DNA of 64,000 bases, taken from contig CM055097.1 of assembly GCA_029204225.1 (NCBI GenBank), forward strand, positions 49,098,153 through 49,162,152. The letters are read 5' to 3'. This document shows positions 35,666-46,665 of the stretch, piece by piece. The notes under the pieces were generated by a model, which saw nothing but the letters and a program-made list of their open reading frames with translations, was not told the origin of the DNA and made no database searches. This DNA is from Diphasiastrum complanatum. Its lineage: Eukaryota; Streptophyta; Lycopodiopsida; Lycopodiales; Lycopodiaceae. The position numbers and the translations under genes were made by a program. Numbering within the stretch: the stretch's first letter is position 1; each line of letters begins with the position of its first letter.

Positions 35666-35849
35666 CTTCCCATTATGGGCAAAACATAATGATCACGATC
35701 ACCCATCATCTTTCACAAACTCCCTTCTCTCTCTACGTGCTTCGGTTCAGTTTCCTCTCTCTCCTCACGACTTCGGCTACCTCGCTTCTCTCTCTACATG
35801 CTTCGGTTGAGTTTCTCTCTCCTCGCGACTTCGGCTACCTCGCTTCTCT

Positions 35850-36020
35850 CTCTAAGAGTGCATCCGTTGAGATTTTCTCTCTCTAAGTTTGGTCAGTTGA
35901 GATTTTCTCTCTCTAAGTTGCATCGGTTAAGATTTTCTCTCTCTAAGTTTCGTAGGTTGAGATTTTATCTCTCTAAGTTTCTTCGTCACCTATTTTCCCT
36001 CTCTCTCTCTCTCTCTCAAT
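35850..36020. repeat. Short tandem array (~31-bp units) and CT tract in E3
   Basis: Repeated TTTTCTCTCTCTAAGTTTCG-like units with GGTTGAGA between them, about four to five imperfect copies, then a (CT)n tract near 35997-36017. The repeated peptide LRFSLSKF in one frame is a by-product. Confidence 0.8.
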
Positions 36021-36321
36021 CTTTTCACGGACCTCTTCAACGCCTCCCTACGGAATATTTTGAGAAATATTTCTTTGGAATATTCGTAGGATATACTTTG
36101 CTCTTTTTACTCCCTTGTGCTCAGGAAACAAAATTTACTATCAAATTTTAAATTTTCAACGGTTTTATTTCTTTCAGGAAAGGAATATTATTGTGGCAAG
36201 TGGAGCGACAATTTCCAATCCCGATGTCAATTTTGTGGGAAGTCAAACACCATCACCTCAACAATAGTGAATTAGTATTCATGGAAGATCAAATAATAGT
36301 GTAGACACTACTATCAGTAAA

Positions 36322-37448
36322 GTGACCGGTGGAACAAAGAAAATATTAGATACACTTTTAATTGCCATACAGGATAGTACCGAACAAATGAAACAAACAG
36401 GGCAACAATTACAAGAAAGGTCAAAGCAAAGATGGGAAGAAATGTACAACAAGATGGTCGCTCGTTTGGACTCTATCTTGCAATCGGCTAGTATTCCACA
36501 ACAGCCAATTGATATTCAAACTACTAATCTTGAATTGTGTACCACTATTGATGTTCATGAAACAACGTTCTCTCTAGTCCAAGGGAAAACTTCCAAGCCA
36601 AAGCATATATTAATCAAGATGTTTTGAGCAGACAAGATCATGAATCTTCTGATGAAGCTGATGGTTTTGAGGAAGAAAACAAAATTCTTAATATCAATCT
36701 ATCCTCCACGGAGACAAAACAATATCAACAAAACACCAATGGACAAGTGGATGAAGACCAACTTGAGAATCAAGATCAAGTCTTGTCCGACAATTGTAAT
36801 GATCATGACCAAGGTCAAAACAAGGAGGTATACTATGAGTAGAACGAACTTCTATGACTGCAGTTAAATCATGGAGTACAATTCGATTGTCGAGAATTAT
36901 GCTATACTCCACAAATCAGTGGTTATGACCATATTATTGATAATGATCTATATGAAATTATTCCTGAACATGGATTAAGCGAGTGGTATAACACTGATGC
37001 AAAATTCAAATACCAATACAACAACGAGCTTTTTGACGATGAAATTGGTATTGACATTGCTTCAATGAAGTCAAGAATAAGAGATCCATCCAAAGATCTG
37101 AAGCAAATTTGCACCGAGCTACCAACTAATGAATCTAATGTGATATTGATGGAAGGAGTTGGTGCAAAATCCTTGAACATTCTTGCATTAGAGAATGTCA
37201 TCAATCCTATCAACAAGGAAAGCAGGTTAACATGGAAACTAAATTCAAAATCGTCAAATTCCTTGTGTACAGATGACCAAAAAGATCCCTTCACTGCATG
37301 GGATTTGATGAATCCGAATGTGGGATGCATGGCTCTAATAAATGCTTTGGAGTTAGAAATGGATACCACTATCCTACATCAAGGAGCAATGCATAAGGCT
37401 ATAAGACCGGATGCAGGGACAAAAAAAGACACATCTGGAATTGGATAG
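36322..37448 (+). CDS. E3 internal reading frames of unknown function (broken, gag-like position)
   Basis: Three plus-strand blocks follow one another with frame changes: 36322-36627 (MTGGTKKILDTLLIAIQDST..., a Gln/Glu/Lys-rich, probably helical N-terminus), 36627-36842 (acidic, DHESSDEADGFEEENKI), and an open stretch of ~195 codons from about 36860 to 37448 (GVQFDCRELCYTPQISGYDH...). No CCHC knuckle, protease or pol motif. The position between PBS and PPT suggests a retroelement ORF or captured exon. I cannot assign a family. Confidence 0.45.
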
Positions 37449-37641
37449 CCTATCCAATCAAGAGAGATACTGGGGAGGAAGACTATTGAATGTCATGTTG
37501 CTTGGATCTTGTCAACCCATGCAAAACTAATGCAACTTGAGGCTTTCCTGTGTTTCATCAATCTCTTCTTCAATGATCTTATCAAATCTATGGGATTAGT
37601 TTGTAGATCAAAGGTTTTTCTAAAGAAATTCCGCTGCAACC

Positions 37642-37845
37642 TTGTTCTACAATGACAGGCTGAAAGCTGAACCTGAGGCACTGAAATATGACAAACAAAA
37701 GATGGCCATTTATGAGAATAATACATGGAAAGATGTTTCTCACTCAAGGTCTCAAATACTTCTCAACTTCCTCCAAAGGATTCACGAAACATGGCACTCA
37801 ACAAAGGACTTCATGACCTTCATTTTTGAGGGCAAAAATGCTTAA
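37642..37845 (+). pseudogene. E3 3'-terminal reading frame, unknown
   Basis: The plus strand reads FYNDRLKAEPEALKYDKQKM.., ending EGKNA just before the PPT. Too short and isolated to assign. Its placement next to the PPT suggests the remnant of a polyprotein tail. Confidence 0.3.
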
Positions 37846-37856
37846 AGTAGGGGGAG

Positions 37857-38395
37857 TGTCATGTGTCGCATATAATTAGCCCATGAGCTTACTAATGAAT
37901 TGCCAAATATGGCCATGGAGCTAAAGTAGACTAGAGTTAGTCATTAAGACAGTTGATAAGGTATCTCATAGCGAAATTGTAATAATGGTTGTAAGGCCCA
38001 ATTTAGCTAAATAAGGCCCCAAACTTATAGTAGAGGCACAAATGACCACTATAAATAGCTGAGGTTGTGCTAAATTTGGAGGCTATTGTTCATTTTGTAA
38101 TTTTGAGTTTTAAGAGATCTTGGAGCTTCTCTTGGAGAGCTTTCTTCATGAAGAAAGTGGTTCATGTGCCTAAAATCACATGAGAGCTATGATCATGCTC
38201 TAGAATCAGGCCCTATCTTGTGAATGATCAATAATCATGAATAAAAATACCTTACTTTGCCTAATTTGGTGAAGTTTTGCTACTTTTAGCTATCTTCTTG
38301 ATTTTTGACTAGTTTCTTGATTTCTTGGAATTCCATTGTAATTTGATGTTTAATGAATGGATTATATGTTTGAATGCTAAGGTTGGCACATGACA
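37857..38395 (+). repeat. E3 3' LTR (539 bp)
   Basis: Starts TGTCATGTGTCGC after the PPT and ends GGTTGGCACATGACA. Near-identical to 33989-34551 except for point changes and the ~24-bp gap. Confidence 0.93.
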
Positions 38396-38790
38396 CGTAG
38401 CTCAAAAAGTTATGCCATTTTTAATGTGGACTAAAAAAGTTACGCTACGTAGATTTCAAATTTGAGTGTTTTGATTGGTCCATGTGTAAGGAAATTTGAA
38501 AAAACATATAAAGAGAATCTTTACAAAGGGTCTTTTTTGGATTTAGAACTCCTCTAATGAAAGAAAGAGAGGAAGTAAACACAGCTACAAGAAAAAGAAT
38601 CCAAAGAATTTTAAGACCATAGTGGAATGAAATTCTAATATATTTGCAGAAGAAAAATAGTCATTACCCATAGAAACATAGTTTGTAGAAAAAGCCCAAC
38701 ATTCGAAGCTCATTTTTATTGATATTTAAAAGAGCTTTAACATTGTACATGTATTTTCACGGTCTCATGTACTTGCTTTTGCATATCATG
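38396..38790. other. Non-coding, nothing recognised
   Basis: AT-rich. GTAGCTCAAAAAGTTATGCC and AAAAAAGTTACGCTACGTAG near the start look like a partial repeat. No gene seen. Confidence 0.4.
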
Positions 38791-38794
38791 GCTC

Positions 38795-39565
38795 TTCTAT
38801 CACCTTGATCATTGTACCTAAATCTTTGCATTTTGTAAATTGTTCTTGTCTTTTCCGTATTTGCAAAAGTTTCTCATGAACAATGAACCTAAAATATTCA
38901 TGAAGCTCGTATTTTAATAAGACAACCTCTGTTCTGATATAGTGAAGGCTCCAATCTTCTTCAACTTCAATAGTAGTAATAAGTTCATCATTGTATGTAA
39001 TGTCAATTTGCTTTCTATTTGTGTGTCAATCTTGTTCCATGTCTTGATATAATGGTATCCATGTTGTACCACTCTTTTTCCATCTTTGCTAGTTGAAATT
39101 AAAGCTCAACATTTGTCTTTGAATTTGATATCGAAAGCAAATGGAGTCTTTTTTTATTCGCTATATCTCCATTTGATTTATAGTCCCAACCTTTGTCCAT
39201 AAGTTTCGACAATTTATCATCTGAAAAAACCTTACAAACAAATAATGTCGGTGTTTTATGCACATTTGCAGTCGAAAAAAAAATCAACAAATACATTCAA
39301 AGAAATAAACCAACTTAATCGGACATTTTTGGACCCAGTACTTATTTTCATAGAATTCTTTACATCAGTAAAGAGCTTGCATTGAAATGATTCCAAAACA
39401 ATGTTGAGAGTAATCCATTCTTCACTATCCAAGTTTGGAAGTGGAAGGACCTCAAGATTTCCAAATCCTCCATGCGTATCTAGAATGTAAAGTGCTTCAT
39501 AAAAATAGATAATGCTATTAGCAAATTCTTTTAAAAATCTGCATTTGTACTACAATTTTTATATA
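38795..39565 (-). pseudogene. Unidentified multi-exon-like coding block (minus strand)
   Basis: The minus strand shows separated open stretches with plausible splice borders. From about 39555 after an AATGCAG acceptor: FLKEFANSIIYFYEALYILD..., GGFGNLEVLPLPNLDSEEW, CKLFTDVKNSMKISTG, ending near a GT at 39317. Next, after TTTTTTCAG at about 39222: DKLSKLMDKGWDYKSNGDI.. to a stop near 39099. Last, ITYNDELITTIEVEEDWSLH.. RFIVHEKLLQIRKRQEQFTK.. to a TGA near 38797. The stretches are long for AT-rich noise and have protein-like composition, but I recognise no family. Could be a host gene fragment or a captured gene. Confidence 0.35.
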
Positions 39566-39670
39566 TTTGAATGTATGACATCCAATATACCTGCAAGTGA
39601 TTGTGTGGCATCCCATTCCATTATGTATGTGGATATAAATCTGAATAGAGTATGAGTTCTAAATAGATAA

Positions 39671-39671
<1 letters not shown>

Positions 39672-39754
<83 letters not shown>
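39672..39754. repeat. (TG)n microsatellite, ~41 units
   Basis: Uninterrupted TG dinucleotide run. The Val/Cys and His/Thr frames it creates on both strands are artefacts. Confidence 0.98.
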
Positions 39755-39757
<3 letters not shown>

Positions 39758-40079
39758 AATTTAGTTGCATAAAATATATAATGATTCAGATATTTACAAT
39801 TACACTTTTTTTTATCATTTGGATTGACGGATTGAATACTCAACTCAAAATGCATATAAACATGTTGAACTAACACCTCTGAGTTGGATTGTCCACCTGA
39901 CGATGCTCTAAACTTAAGAATCCTAGCTTTCCAATAAGACTTGAAAGATAACTTGGATAATTTTTATCTAACTTGCTCTCTGGCTCCTTGTTGGAGAGAA
40001 GTCAAGGTATCGCCATCAATCGTCTGATGGGGGGCAAACTATGTTAAAAACAATTTATGAAAGGTGTCATTATTAGGAA

Positions 40080-42219
40080 TGGATTCCTTAGATAAATTGT
40101 AATACCACTTCATGGCTACCCCTATCAATATGATGGTGTTCAAGCATTGGGGTGTTTGCCCCTTTGCAATCTACCATCCCAAAATCATCTAGGATCTTCT
40201 GGATGTACCTGGACTGATGAAGGTATAATTTTCCTTCATCATAGTCGCGGTCGATTTGCAAGCCTAGATAACATCTGGCTTCTCCTAGGTTTGTTATCTC
40301 GAAATGTTTCGAGATGTCGCTCTTCACTTCGTCATTAGCTTTTCGCTTCTGCAAAGTATCAGTGTGTTATCCACGTACACAGCAACAATGATGATCTCCC
40401 CTTCTATAATCCTTACATAAAACATTGGAATCGGCTATCAGTGGCTCAAAACCTCTGGATCATAGGGCATGATTCTTCTTCTTGTACCATTGTCATGCGG
40501 ATTGCTTCAGACCGTAGATACTTCTGTGCATTAGGCAGGCATAGGTGGGAAGTGATTCACAAATGTAACCTGGAGATTGGTCCATGTAGACTTCTTCATC
40601 TAACTCACCATGCAAGAACACTATCTTTTCATCGACTATGTGAATCCTGAGGTCATAGGCGACTGCATATGCATATAGTAGATGTAAGGACACATGTTTC
40701 ACAACATGAGAGAAGGTCTCAGTGTAGTCAATCCCATACTTTTGAGAGAAACCTTTCACTACAAGTCTGGCTTTGTACCTAGAAATATTTCCATCTGGTC
40801 CGTACTTCAACTTGTATACCCATTACATTGTATTGTCTTCTGCTTGTCTGGTACAGGCTGCAGTGTCCATACCTCATTCTTCTTCATGGATTCAATCTCT
40901 TCGTTCATGGCTTGGATCCATTTGTCCTTTTCTGGATTGTCGATGGCTTTCTCAAATGTTTGTGGTTCGTCACTGAATCCACGAAACTCTTCAGATATTG
41001 AAGTTGAGCTGTCTGGCATGAATCTGGCTGGCACTCTTCATTCTCTTATTGATCTCCTGCGAGATTCTTCGGGTACTACAATGTCCTTGCCTTTGCCTCT
41101 TCGGCTAGGTCTAGAACCATTTTGGTTTACAGGTGTTTTTGTTGTAGGCAGGCTTGCGGTCCTTTCTTTGTCTGATTCATTGCTCAGCTGATCTGGGGTT
41201 CAAACATCTTCGTCTGAGTGTTCAATTTCTGCTCCCTTTGTCATGGTTGGCAAGTCATAGTATTACATTCCTAAGAACTCATAACTGGCTGAATCATTAT
41301 CAACCATTATTTTGGTCTCATTGAACTTGACGTCTCTGACTGTCTTCACTGGATTCGCCTCTAGCATGTAGATCATGTAGTATGACGAATGGTTGTCATA
41401 GCCAATGAGGTATCCTTGTTCTCGACTTTCACATCGAGCTTCTTTCGAAGCTTGTCTGGAACATGTGCATAAGTTGCACAGCCAACGATCTGAACATGCA
41501 TCAGATTGGGCTTTCTACCACACCATAGTTCGTGTGGTGTCATGTGAGGAACATTTGATTTGCCTATCCTATTCTGGATATAGGTGGTTGTAGCTACTGC
41601 TTCAGCCCATAGCACTCTTGGTGTCTTTTAGTAGGCCATCATGCACCTTGCGGCTTCCATGAGTGTCATGTTCTTCCTTTCAACTACACTGTTGTGTTGT
41701 GGTGTATAGGATGCAGTCCTTCTGTGAAGGATTCCTCGATCATTGTAGAAGTTAGCGAAGCGATTCGAGATGTATTCTCCACCACGATCAGTTCTGATCT
41801 GTTTCACTTTGCTTCATGTGCATCTTTCTGCCTAGTTCACGTATAGGTGTTTCATCAACAGGATAGGAGGGTTCATAGAGTGGTTCGAAAATCTCAAGTT
41901 TGGGCACAACTGCATTCACATTTATAGCTTAAACATGAGGTTTGACAATCATTCCCCGTTGTTCATTAGCCAATGGTGCACGTAGTGCAAGAGATGGTCG
42001 GTTCTAGTTTGGTGTATAAGGATATTGCCTATCAGGTTGCCTTTGAGGGTAATACTGCCTAGCAGCCACTTGTACTTGAGGATTGTATCTACACTTGGAG
42101 GTAACATGGCCATTCATGCTACACAAATGACAATATCTTCTCATTGTTTCTAGTCGTTGTCCCAGCTGTGGGCATTCATTAGCAATGTGATTGCCTATAT
42201 AGACTAGACACCAAGTGGC
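40080..42219 (-). pseudogene. Ty1/copia gag-integrase-RT relic (minus strand), left part
   Basis: From 42219 down: gag tail with two CCHC-like knuckles, the second intact (CHLCSMNGHVTSKC), the first with its second Cys replaced by Tyr (WCLVYIGNHIANEC); a jump near 41830 into the integrase core (RGGEYISNRFANF, then SVVERKNMTLMEAARCM with the catalytic Glu); integrase C-terminus (ELWCGRKPNLMHVQIVGCATYAHVP); RT linker (DKWIQAMNEEIESMKKNEVWTL); RT (GNISRYKARLVVKGFSQKYGIDYTETF, YGLKQSA, VAVYVDNTLILC where YVDD is expected, HFEITNLGEARCYLGLQIDRD). Multiple stops and frameshifts; protease and most of the integrase N-terminus deleted. E4 splits it at 42219/45867. Confidence 0.92.
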
Positions 42220-43049
42220 TATGAAAAATGCAAAAATAAGCTTGGTAGAGGCCAAAAATATTGTATATAGATAAACACACATGTGTGGAGCCTGTTCCCA
42301 CGTGTGAAAATAGTGTACTTGTCATGTACCATAATCATATAGGTTGTACATATGATTTAATTCAAGTTCTAGTGGCTAAAAGGGCCAAAAACTAGTTTTC
42401 TAGACATATGACACATGGCATCAATCTATTGATTGCATGAGCCACATCCTTTGGCTAGGTGTCATATCACATGTGTAGAGGACAGCTCAAATGTGTGGAA
42501 TAAGCTGAAGTAGGCCAATTTTGACTTCTAGAAGATTTCCAAGTAGATCTCCATATAGAAGGAAAATGGACCAAAAGTGCTCAAAATAGAGGGTTTTGTC
42601 CAAGTGTCAGTTTTGCATCATGAATCATCATATGACAAAGCACCATCACACGTGAGATCAGAGGGATGATCAGTACCACAAGCTCCCACTTATTGTATAT
42701 ATAGAGCCACATTTGGCCATAATCAATGTGAGACACCAATCTTGGTTTTGGAAGCAATTTTGAGTGATTCTCTCCATTTGTCTACATTTGTTTTGATTGT
42801 TTTGAGGTCCTATCAATGTGTACTTGCTATTCAGGTTGGAGTCCGTACTCAGATAGTGTTTCACACGTGTGAAACTATAAAGTACACTTACCTTCAATTA
42901 ATTATTGTTCTTGTTGGGATTTTGTGTCTAGAATTGATCTAGATTGATCTTAATCTGAAGTAGATTGATAGATCAAGTAATCTGACAACCAATCCCTCTT
43001 GAGTATCAGATTAGGATCCACTCGTGGTCCTTTTTGTACTTTTTCCACA
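42220..43049 (+). repeat. E4 5' LTR (830 bp)
   Basis: Starts TATGAAAAATGC (the second base changed from TGTG in the other LTR) and ends TTTTTCCACA before the PBS. Contains several CACATGTG/CACGTGTG motifs, including the 16-bp palindrome TTTCACACGTGTGAAA at 42859-42874, and a TATATATAGAGCC TATA-like stretch near 42698. Confidence 0.95.
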
Positions 43050-43061
43050 TGGTATCAGAGC
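43050..43061 (+). other. E4 primer-binding site (tRNA-iMet)
   Basis: TGGTATCAGAGC directly follows the LTR end; a perfect match to the standard plant PBS. Confidence 0.95.
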
Positions 43062-44427
43062 CTAGTACAAGAGGTTTTGTTGAAATTGATAGGGTTAATC
43101 CAAATCAAAGCCAAAATTAGCAGTTTTTTGGAAACTAGTCAAATTTTGGGTCGCGAGTTGGATTTGATAGATATTCTCAAAATTTTTGGACCAGAACTTG
43201 TTGTGGGCTGTAGGAACCCTTTTCACACGTGTGATTCCGTACAGCTCCGGTTTTGGCTGAGAAAATTCAAAAATTTGTACAATTTGACTCACACACCCAA
43301 TTTGAGATATTTTTGGTGCAAAATCAAGCATTTTCTATAGAGAATCTAATCCCTTGATTAGTTCTTCGATTAGATCAGCCAAGAAATTAAATTTGAAGCT
43401 TGAAATAGGTGCATTAATTGATCATCTCTGATTTTTTGAGTGCATGTTGAAGTTGAGAGAGATTTTGCTAAAAATCATAGATTAAGGAGTGATATGCAGG
43501 GTGAGAGGTTGAAATCCATTGTACCATCACTCTAGATTTGTTCAAGAGTGATAGGATCAAGTTTAGAAGCATCAATTTGCTAGAAAACATCTTTGGATCT
43601 GTCCTCCAAGTGAAACCTTTGAGAGTTTCTAGTGCATATAGAGCATCTATGCAAATCTTTTGTAGAATTTGACATAGATTGGCTTAAATTGAGAGTTCTA
43701 GAAAAGAGATTGAGATCCAAGTCACATTGTTCAACCCTACTAAATTTGTTTGAGTGATTGTAAGGTTTGAAAAGAGTCATTAAGGTGTCTATGACAAATG
43801 TGTGGAGAGAGATCCAATTTTCTAAGAGTTCCTTCCTTTGTAGAGGGCAAGATCTAGAAGCTCATTTTGTGTTGTTATTGGTGGAGAGTTTGTCTTCTCC
43901 TAGGTGATCAAATCTTTCTAAGTGGCATTAGCTCTTTGACGCACAATATCTTAGTGAGAAAAATCACAACTTTTGATTTTGAATTTCATTCCAAGTCTCT
44001 AAAGGTAGAGTAATTGGTAGAATTCAATAGGGGTGATTGAATCAATTTATTGAGCAAAAATTGACATAGTATGTATGAAGCTCAAATTAGTTCTATTCAA
44101 CTTTCTTTGTGAGAGTGTGAGGGTCAATTTGAGATCCCATTGGATGTCTAGAATGAGGAGGAGTCCATATTTGAGTATTCATGCATGGTTGAGATCTTTG
44201 TGAATCTCTAGTTAAGCTTTGTGAAAAATTGGTGGTATAGTTTGTTGTCAAATCAAATCAAATTCATTCTAAATCTCAAGTGTGAGATTATTTGGGTCAA
44301 GAGTGAGTCCAAAAGAAGTGATTAAGTTTTATTTAAGTGAAGCATCCAAAGTGGACACTTATATCCATAAGCAAGTAGTTAGCCTTATTGAGATGGAAAT
44401 ACCTTTGATTTCAATATTCGAAAAATC
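43062..44427 (+). other. E4 leader/interior without recognised genes
   Basis: No domain in any frame. Contains one further palindrome-like TTTCACACGTGTGA at 43221-43234 outside the LTR. Confidence 0.6.
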
Positions 44428-44901
44428 ATGCCAAGTTGTGGTCATTTTTGGACTTATGTTTCTAGCATAAGTAATCTTGATAATCATAGGAAGTGCATAT
44501 TGAATGGTCATACTTGTTGTGATCATTATGAGACATGGAGGTCTCGGATTTCCATCAAAAAGGAGCACCATGAAGAGGATCTTAAGGACTCATCTCAAGG
44601 TTCAAAGGTGCCAAGGATTGAGGAGGAGAATCCTTCTCAAGGTTCAAGTGTGCCAAGGATTGAGGAGGAGAGACCTTCTCAAATTGTGATTCCAAAAATA
44701 AACTCAAGAAATATGGTTGAATCCATGTGCCTCACATTTCAAGGGAAAGAGGAGCATATCTCATGTGAAGGAGCAAGCCTCAAGGTCAAGCATCTACATG
44801 AAATTTGGAAGGGATCAATTTTGGAAGTGCTTGGATGGTGCAAAGCTCTCAAGCTCATCAAAGATATCAACATCAAAGAAGAACTATCATGGATATGGTG
44901 A
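44428..44901 (+). CDS. E4 internal ORF, 157 aa, unknown function
   Basis: ATG at 44428 (MPSCGHFWTYVSS...). Charged protein with a visible internal duplication, SQGSKVPRIEEENP followed by SQGSSVPRIEEERP, produced by a ~48-bp tandem repeat at about 44595-44685. It also has a CxxH-like NGHTCCDHYETW stretch, but no standard CCHC knuckle and no pol motif. It is the longest frame in the interior. Whether it is translated is unknown. It may be a degenerate gag or a protein peculiar to this element family. Confidence 0.4.
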   Translation: MPSCGHFWTYVSSISNLDNHRKCILNGHTCCDHYETWRSRISIKKEHHEEDLKDSSQGSKVPRIEEENPSQGSSVPRIEEERPSQIVIPKINSRNMVESMCLTFQGKEEHISCEGASLKVKHLHEIWKGSILEVLGWCKALKLIKDINIKEELSWIW

Positions 44902-45027
44902 TTTCAGATCAACATCAAGCTCATTGGTTGATCTTCACACCTTTTGAACCAACAAAGGCCAGCCCATGGAGTCAAGTTCAAGATCATCATGTTTTCCATC
45001 AAGCTAGATTTACCAAGCTAGATTTTT

Positions 45028-45036
45028 TAGGAGGAG
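45028..45036 (+). other. E4 polypurine tract
   Basis: TAGGAGGAG directly before the 3' LTR start TGTGAAAAATGC. Confidence 0.7.
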
Positions 45037-45866
45037 TGTGAAAAATGCAAAAATAAGCTTGGTAGAGGCCAAAAATCTTGTATATAGATAAACACACATG
45101 TGTGTAGCCTGTTCCCATGTGTGAAAATAGTGTACTTGTCATGTACCATAATCACATAGGTTGTACATATGATTTAATTCAAGTTCTAGTGGCTAAAAAG
45201 GCCAAAAACTAGTTTTCTAGACATATGACACATGGCATCAATCTATTGATTGCATGAGCCACATCCTTTGGTTAGGTGTCATATCACATGTGTAGAGGAC
45301 AGCTCAAATGTTTGGAATAAGCTGAAGTAGGCCAATTTTGACTTCTAGAAGATTTCCAAGTAGATCTCCATATAGAAGGAAAATGGACCAAAAGTGCTCA
45401 AAATAGAGGGTTTTGTCCAAGTGTCAGTTTTGCATCATGAATCATCATATGACAAAGCACCATCACACGTGAGATCAGAGGGATGATCAGTACCACAAGC
45501 TCCCACTTATTGTATATATAGAGCCACATTTGGCCATAATCAATGTGAGACACCAATCTTGGTTTTGGAAGCAATTTTGAGTGATTCTCTCCATTTGTCT
45601 ACATTTGTTTTGATTGTTTTGAGGTCCTATCAATGTGTTCTTGCTATTCAGGTTGGAGTCCATACTCAGATAGTGTTTCACACGTGTGAAACTATAAAGT
45701 ACACTTACCTTCAATTAATTATTGTTCTTGTTGGGATTTTGTGTCTAGAATTGATCTAGATTGATCTTAATCTGAAGTAGATTGATAGATCAAGTAATCT
45801 GACAACCAATCCCTCTTGAGGATCAGATTAGGATCCACTCTTGGTCCTTTTTGTACTTTTTTCACA
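45037..45866 (+). repeat. E4 3' LTR (830 bp)
   Basis: Direct copy of 42220-43049. Starts TGTGAAAAATGC and ends TTTTTTCACA, followed by TSD GTGGC. Palindrome TTTCACACGTGTGAAA at 45676-45691. Confidence 0.95.
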
Positions 45867-45942
45867 GTGGCCTCCCTTTGTGGATAGACTGGCGGTTGTG
45901 GTAACCTAGGTACCTGTTGTACACACTTAAGTTTTTGGTCCA
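45867..45942 (-). pseudogene. Copia gag relic, right part (continuation across E4)
   Basis: The minus strand reads PQPPVYPQREATW in frame with the knuckle sequence at 42219 once E4 is removed. Broken at 45943 by another LTR start. Confidence 0.75.
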
Positions 45943-46267
45943 CTGTGTGAATAATTTCATATCAATAAGATCCAAAATGTGTCCCTTGATCTTCGATTAG
46001 AAAGACAATACAATTTACAACATTGCCAATGTAGACAATCAGCATCTACTCAATTTAAGAGATGCAAACTCAATAAGAACTTGATCAAAAATCAAATACA
46101 TGATAAAATGAAATTTTTGTCCATACAATAACAGTATCCTACTGTATTTCCCACTTGTGGATACAAAAATAACAAAATATGAGCGTTCTACACACAAGAT
46201 TGCAAGATATCATCAAGATAGTGCACCAATGGATAGATGAACCCAAGAGAACTCATGTATAAGCATG

Positions 46268-46355
<88 letters not shown>

Positions 46356-46665
46356 CTCTCTTCTCACAAATTTACATCCTTTTATAGCAGGTCCATCCCT
46401 CATTAATGAATCTTTGGTCTCCCTCCATAACAAAAACCCTATCAACAATGTGACTAGATTCAATGCATCTAACATTCAAATTTGAATGTCTCCAAACTCA
46501 ACCTCCTAACTTTCCCACACTTTCCAAAAGTGGTAATTCAAATGAAACTAGACTAAAATAACTTTTATAAATTTTATCTCTAATTCTAAAATGCATATTG
46601 GCCTAATATTGACAATTAACCAAAATATGACTAAACTTGACTAAACTAGTTGAAATTTCTCACAC
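45943..46665 (-). repeat. Copia-type LTR (minus-strand element, 3' end), contains (GA)n
   Basis: Plus strand TGTGAATAATTTCATATC at the left edge and AATTTCTCACA at the right edge form inverted TGTGA/TCACA termini. Next to the right edge, 46666 onward, CTCCCTCTTC is a minus-strand PPT as in E2. The first ~130 bp resemble the LTR start at 63890-64000 (GATCCAAA, ATCAGCATCTACTCAATTTA and ATCAACATCTACTTAAAGAA, GATGCAAACTCA). Confidence 0.7.
46272..46352. repeat. (GA)n microsatellite
   Basis: Uninterrupted GA run of about 40 units inside the LTR at 45943-46665. Confidence 0.98.

Larger units (their letters stand above)
33989..38395 (+). mobile_element. E3: non-autonomous LTR retrotransposon carrying a SAUR fragment
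   Basis: LTRs 33989-34551 and 37857-38395 with TGTCATGTG...CACATGACA termini; degraded PBS (TAATATCAGAGC, near 34556) after the 5' LTR; PPT AGTAGGGGGAG (37846-37856) before the 3' LTR. The 3.3-kb interior has no RT, RNase H, integrase or protease motif. It holds an antisense SAUR pseudogene and a series of plus-strand frames of unknown kind. No 5-bp TSD was found (CAAAA vs CGTAG), so a flank has been lost or the element recombined. Confidence 0.85.
42220..45866 (+). mobile_element. E4: complete non-autonomous LTR retrotransposon (LARD-like)
   Basis: Two 830-bp LTRs (42220-43049, 45037-45866), perfect 5-bp TSD GTGGC (42215-42219, 45867-45871), perfect PBS, and a purine tract before the 3' LTR. 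The interior is 1987 bp and has no gag, protease, RT, RNase H or integrase motif, so it must be mobilised in trans. By eye the LTRs differ at about a dozen to fifteen positions with no net length change, so it is older than E2. Removing the element and one TSD rejoins the copia gag frame of the host relic (QREATWCLVYIGN), which confirms the borders. Confidence 0.95.

Noticed and set aside
33984-38400. Target-site duplication for E3
   Set aside because: CAAAA and CGTAG do not match, so no TSD is claimed although the LTR pair is clear.
39559-39876. His/Thr- and Val/Cys-repeat proteins on both strands
   Set aside because: Pure translation of a (TG)n microsatellite.
46188-46485. Ser/Leu- or Arg/Glu-repeat proteins
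   Set aside because: Translation of the (GA)n tract inside an LTR; the same applies at 48050-48253 and 48489-48818.
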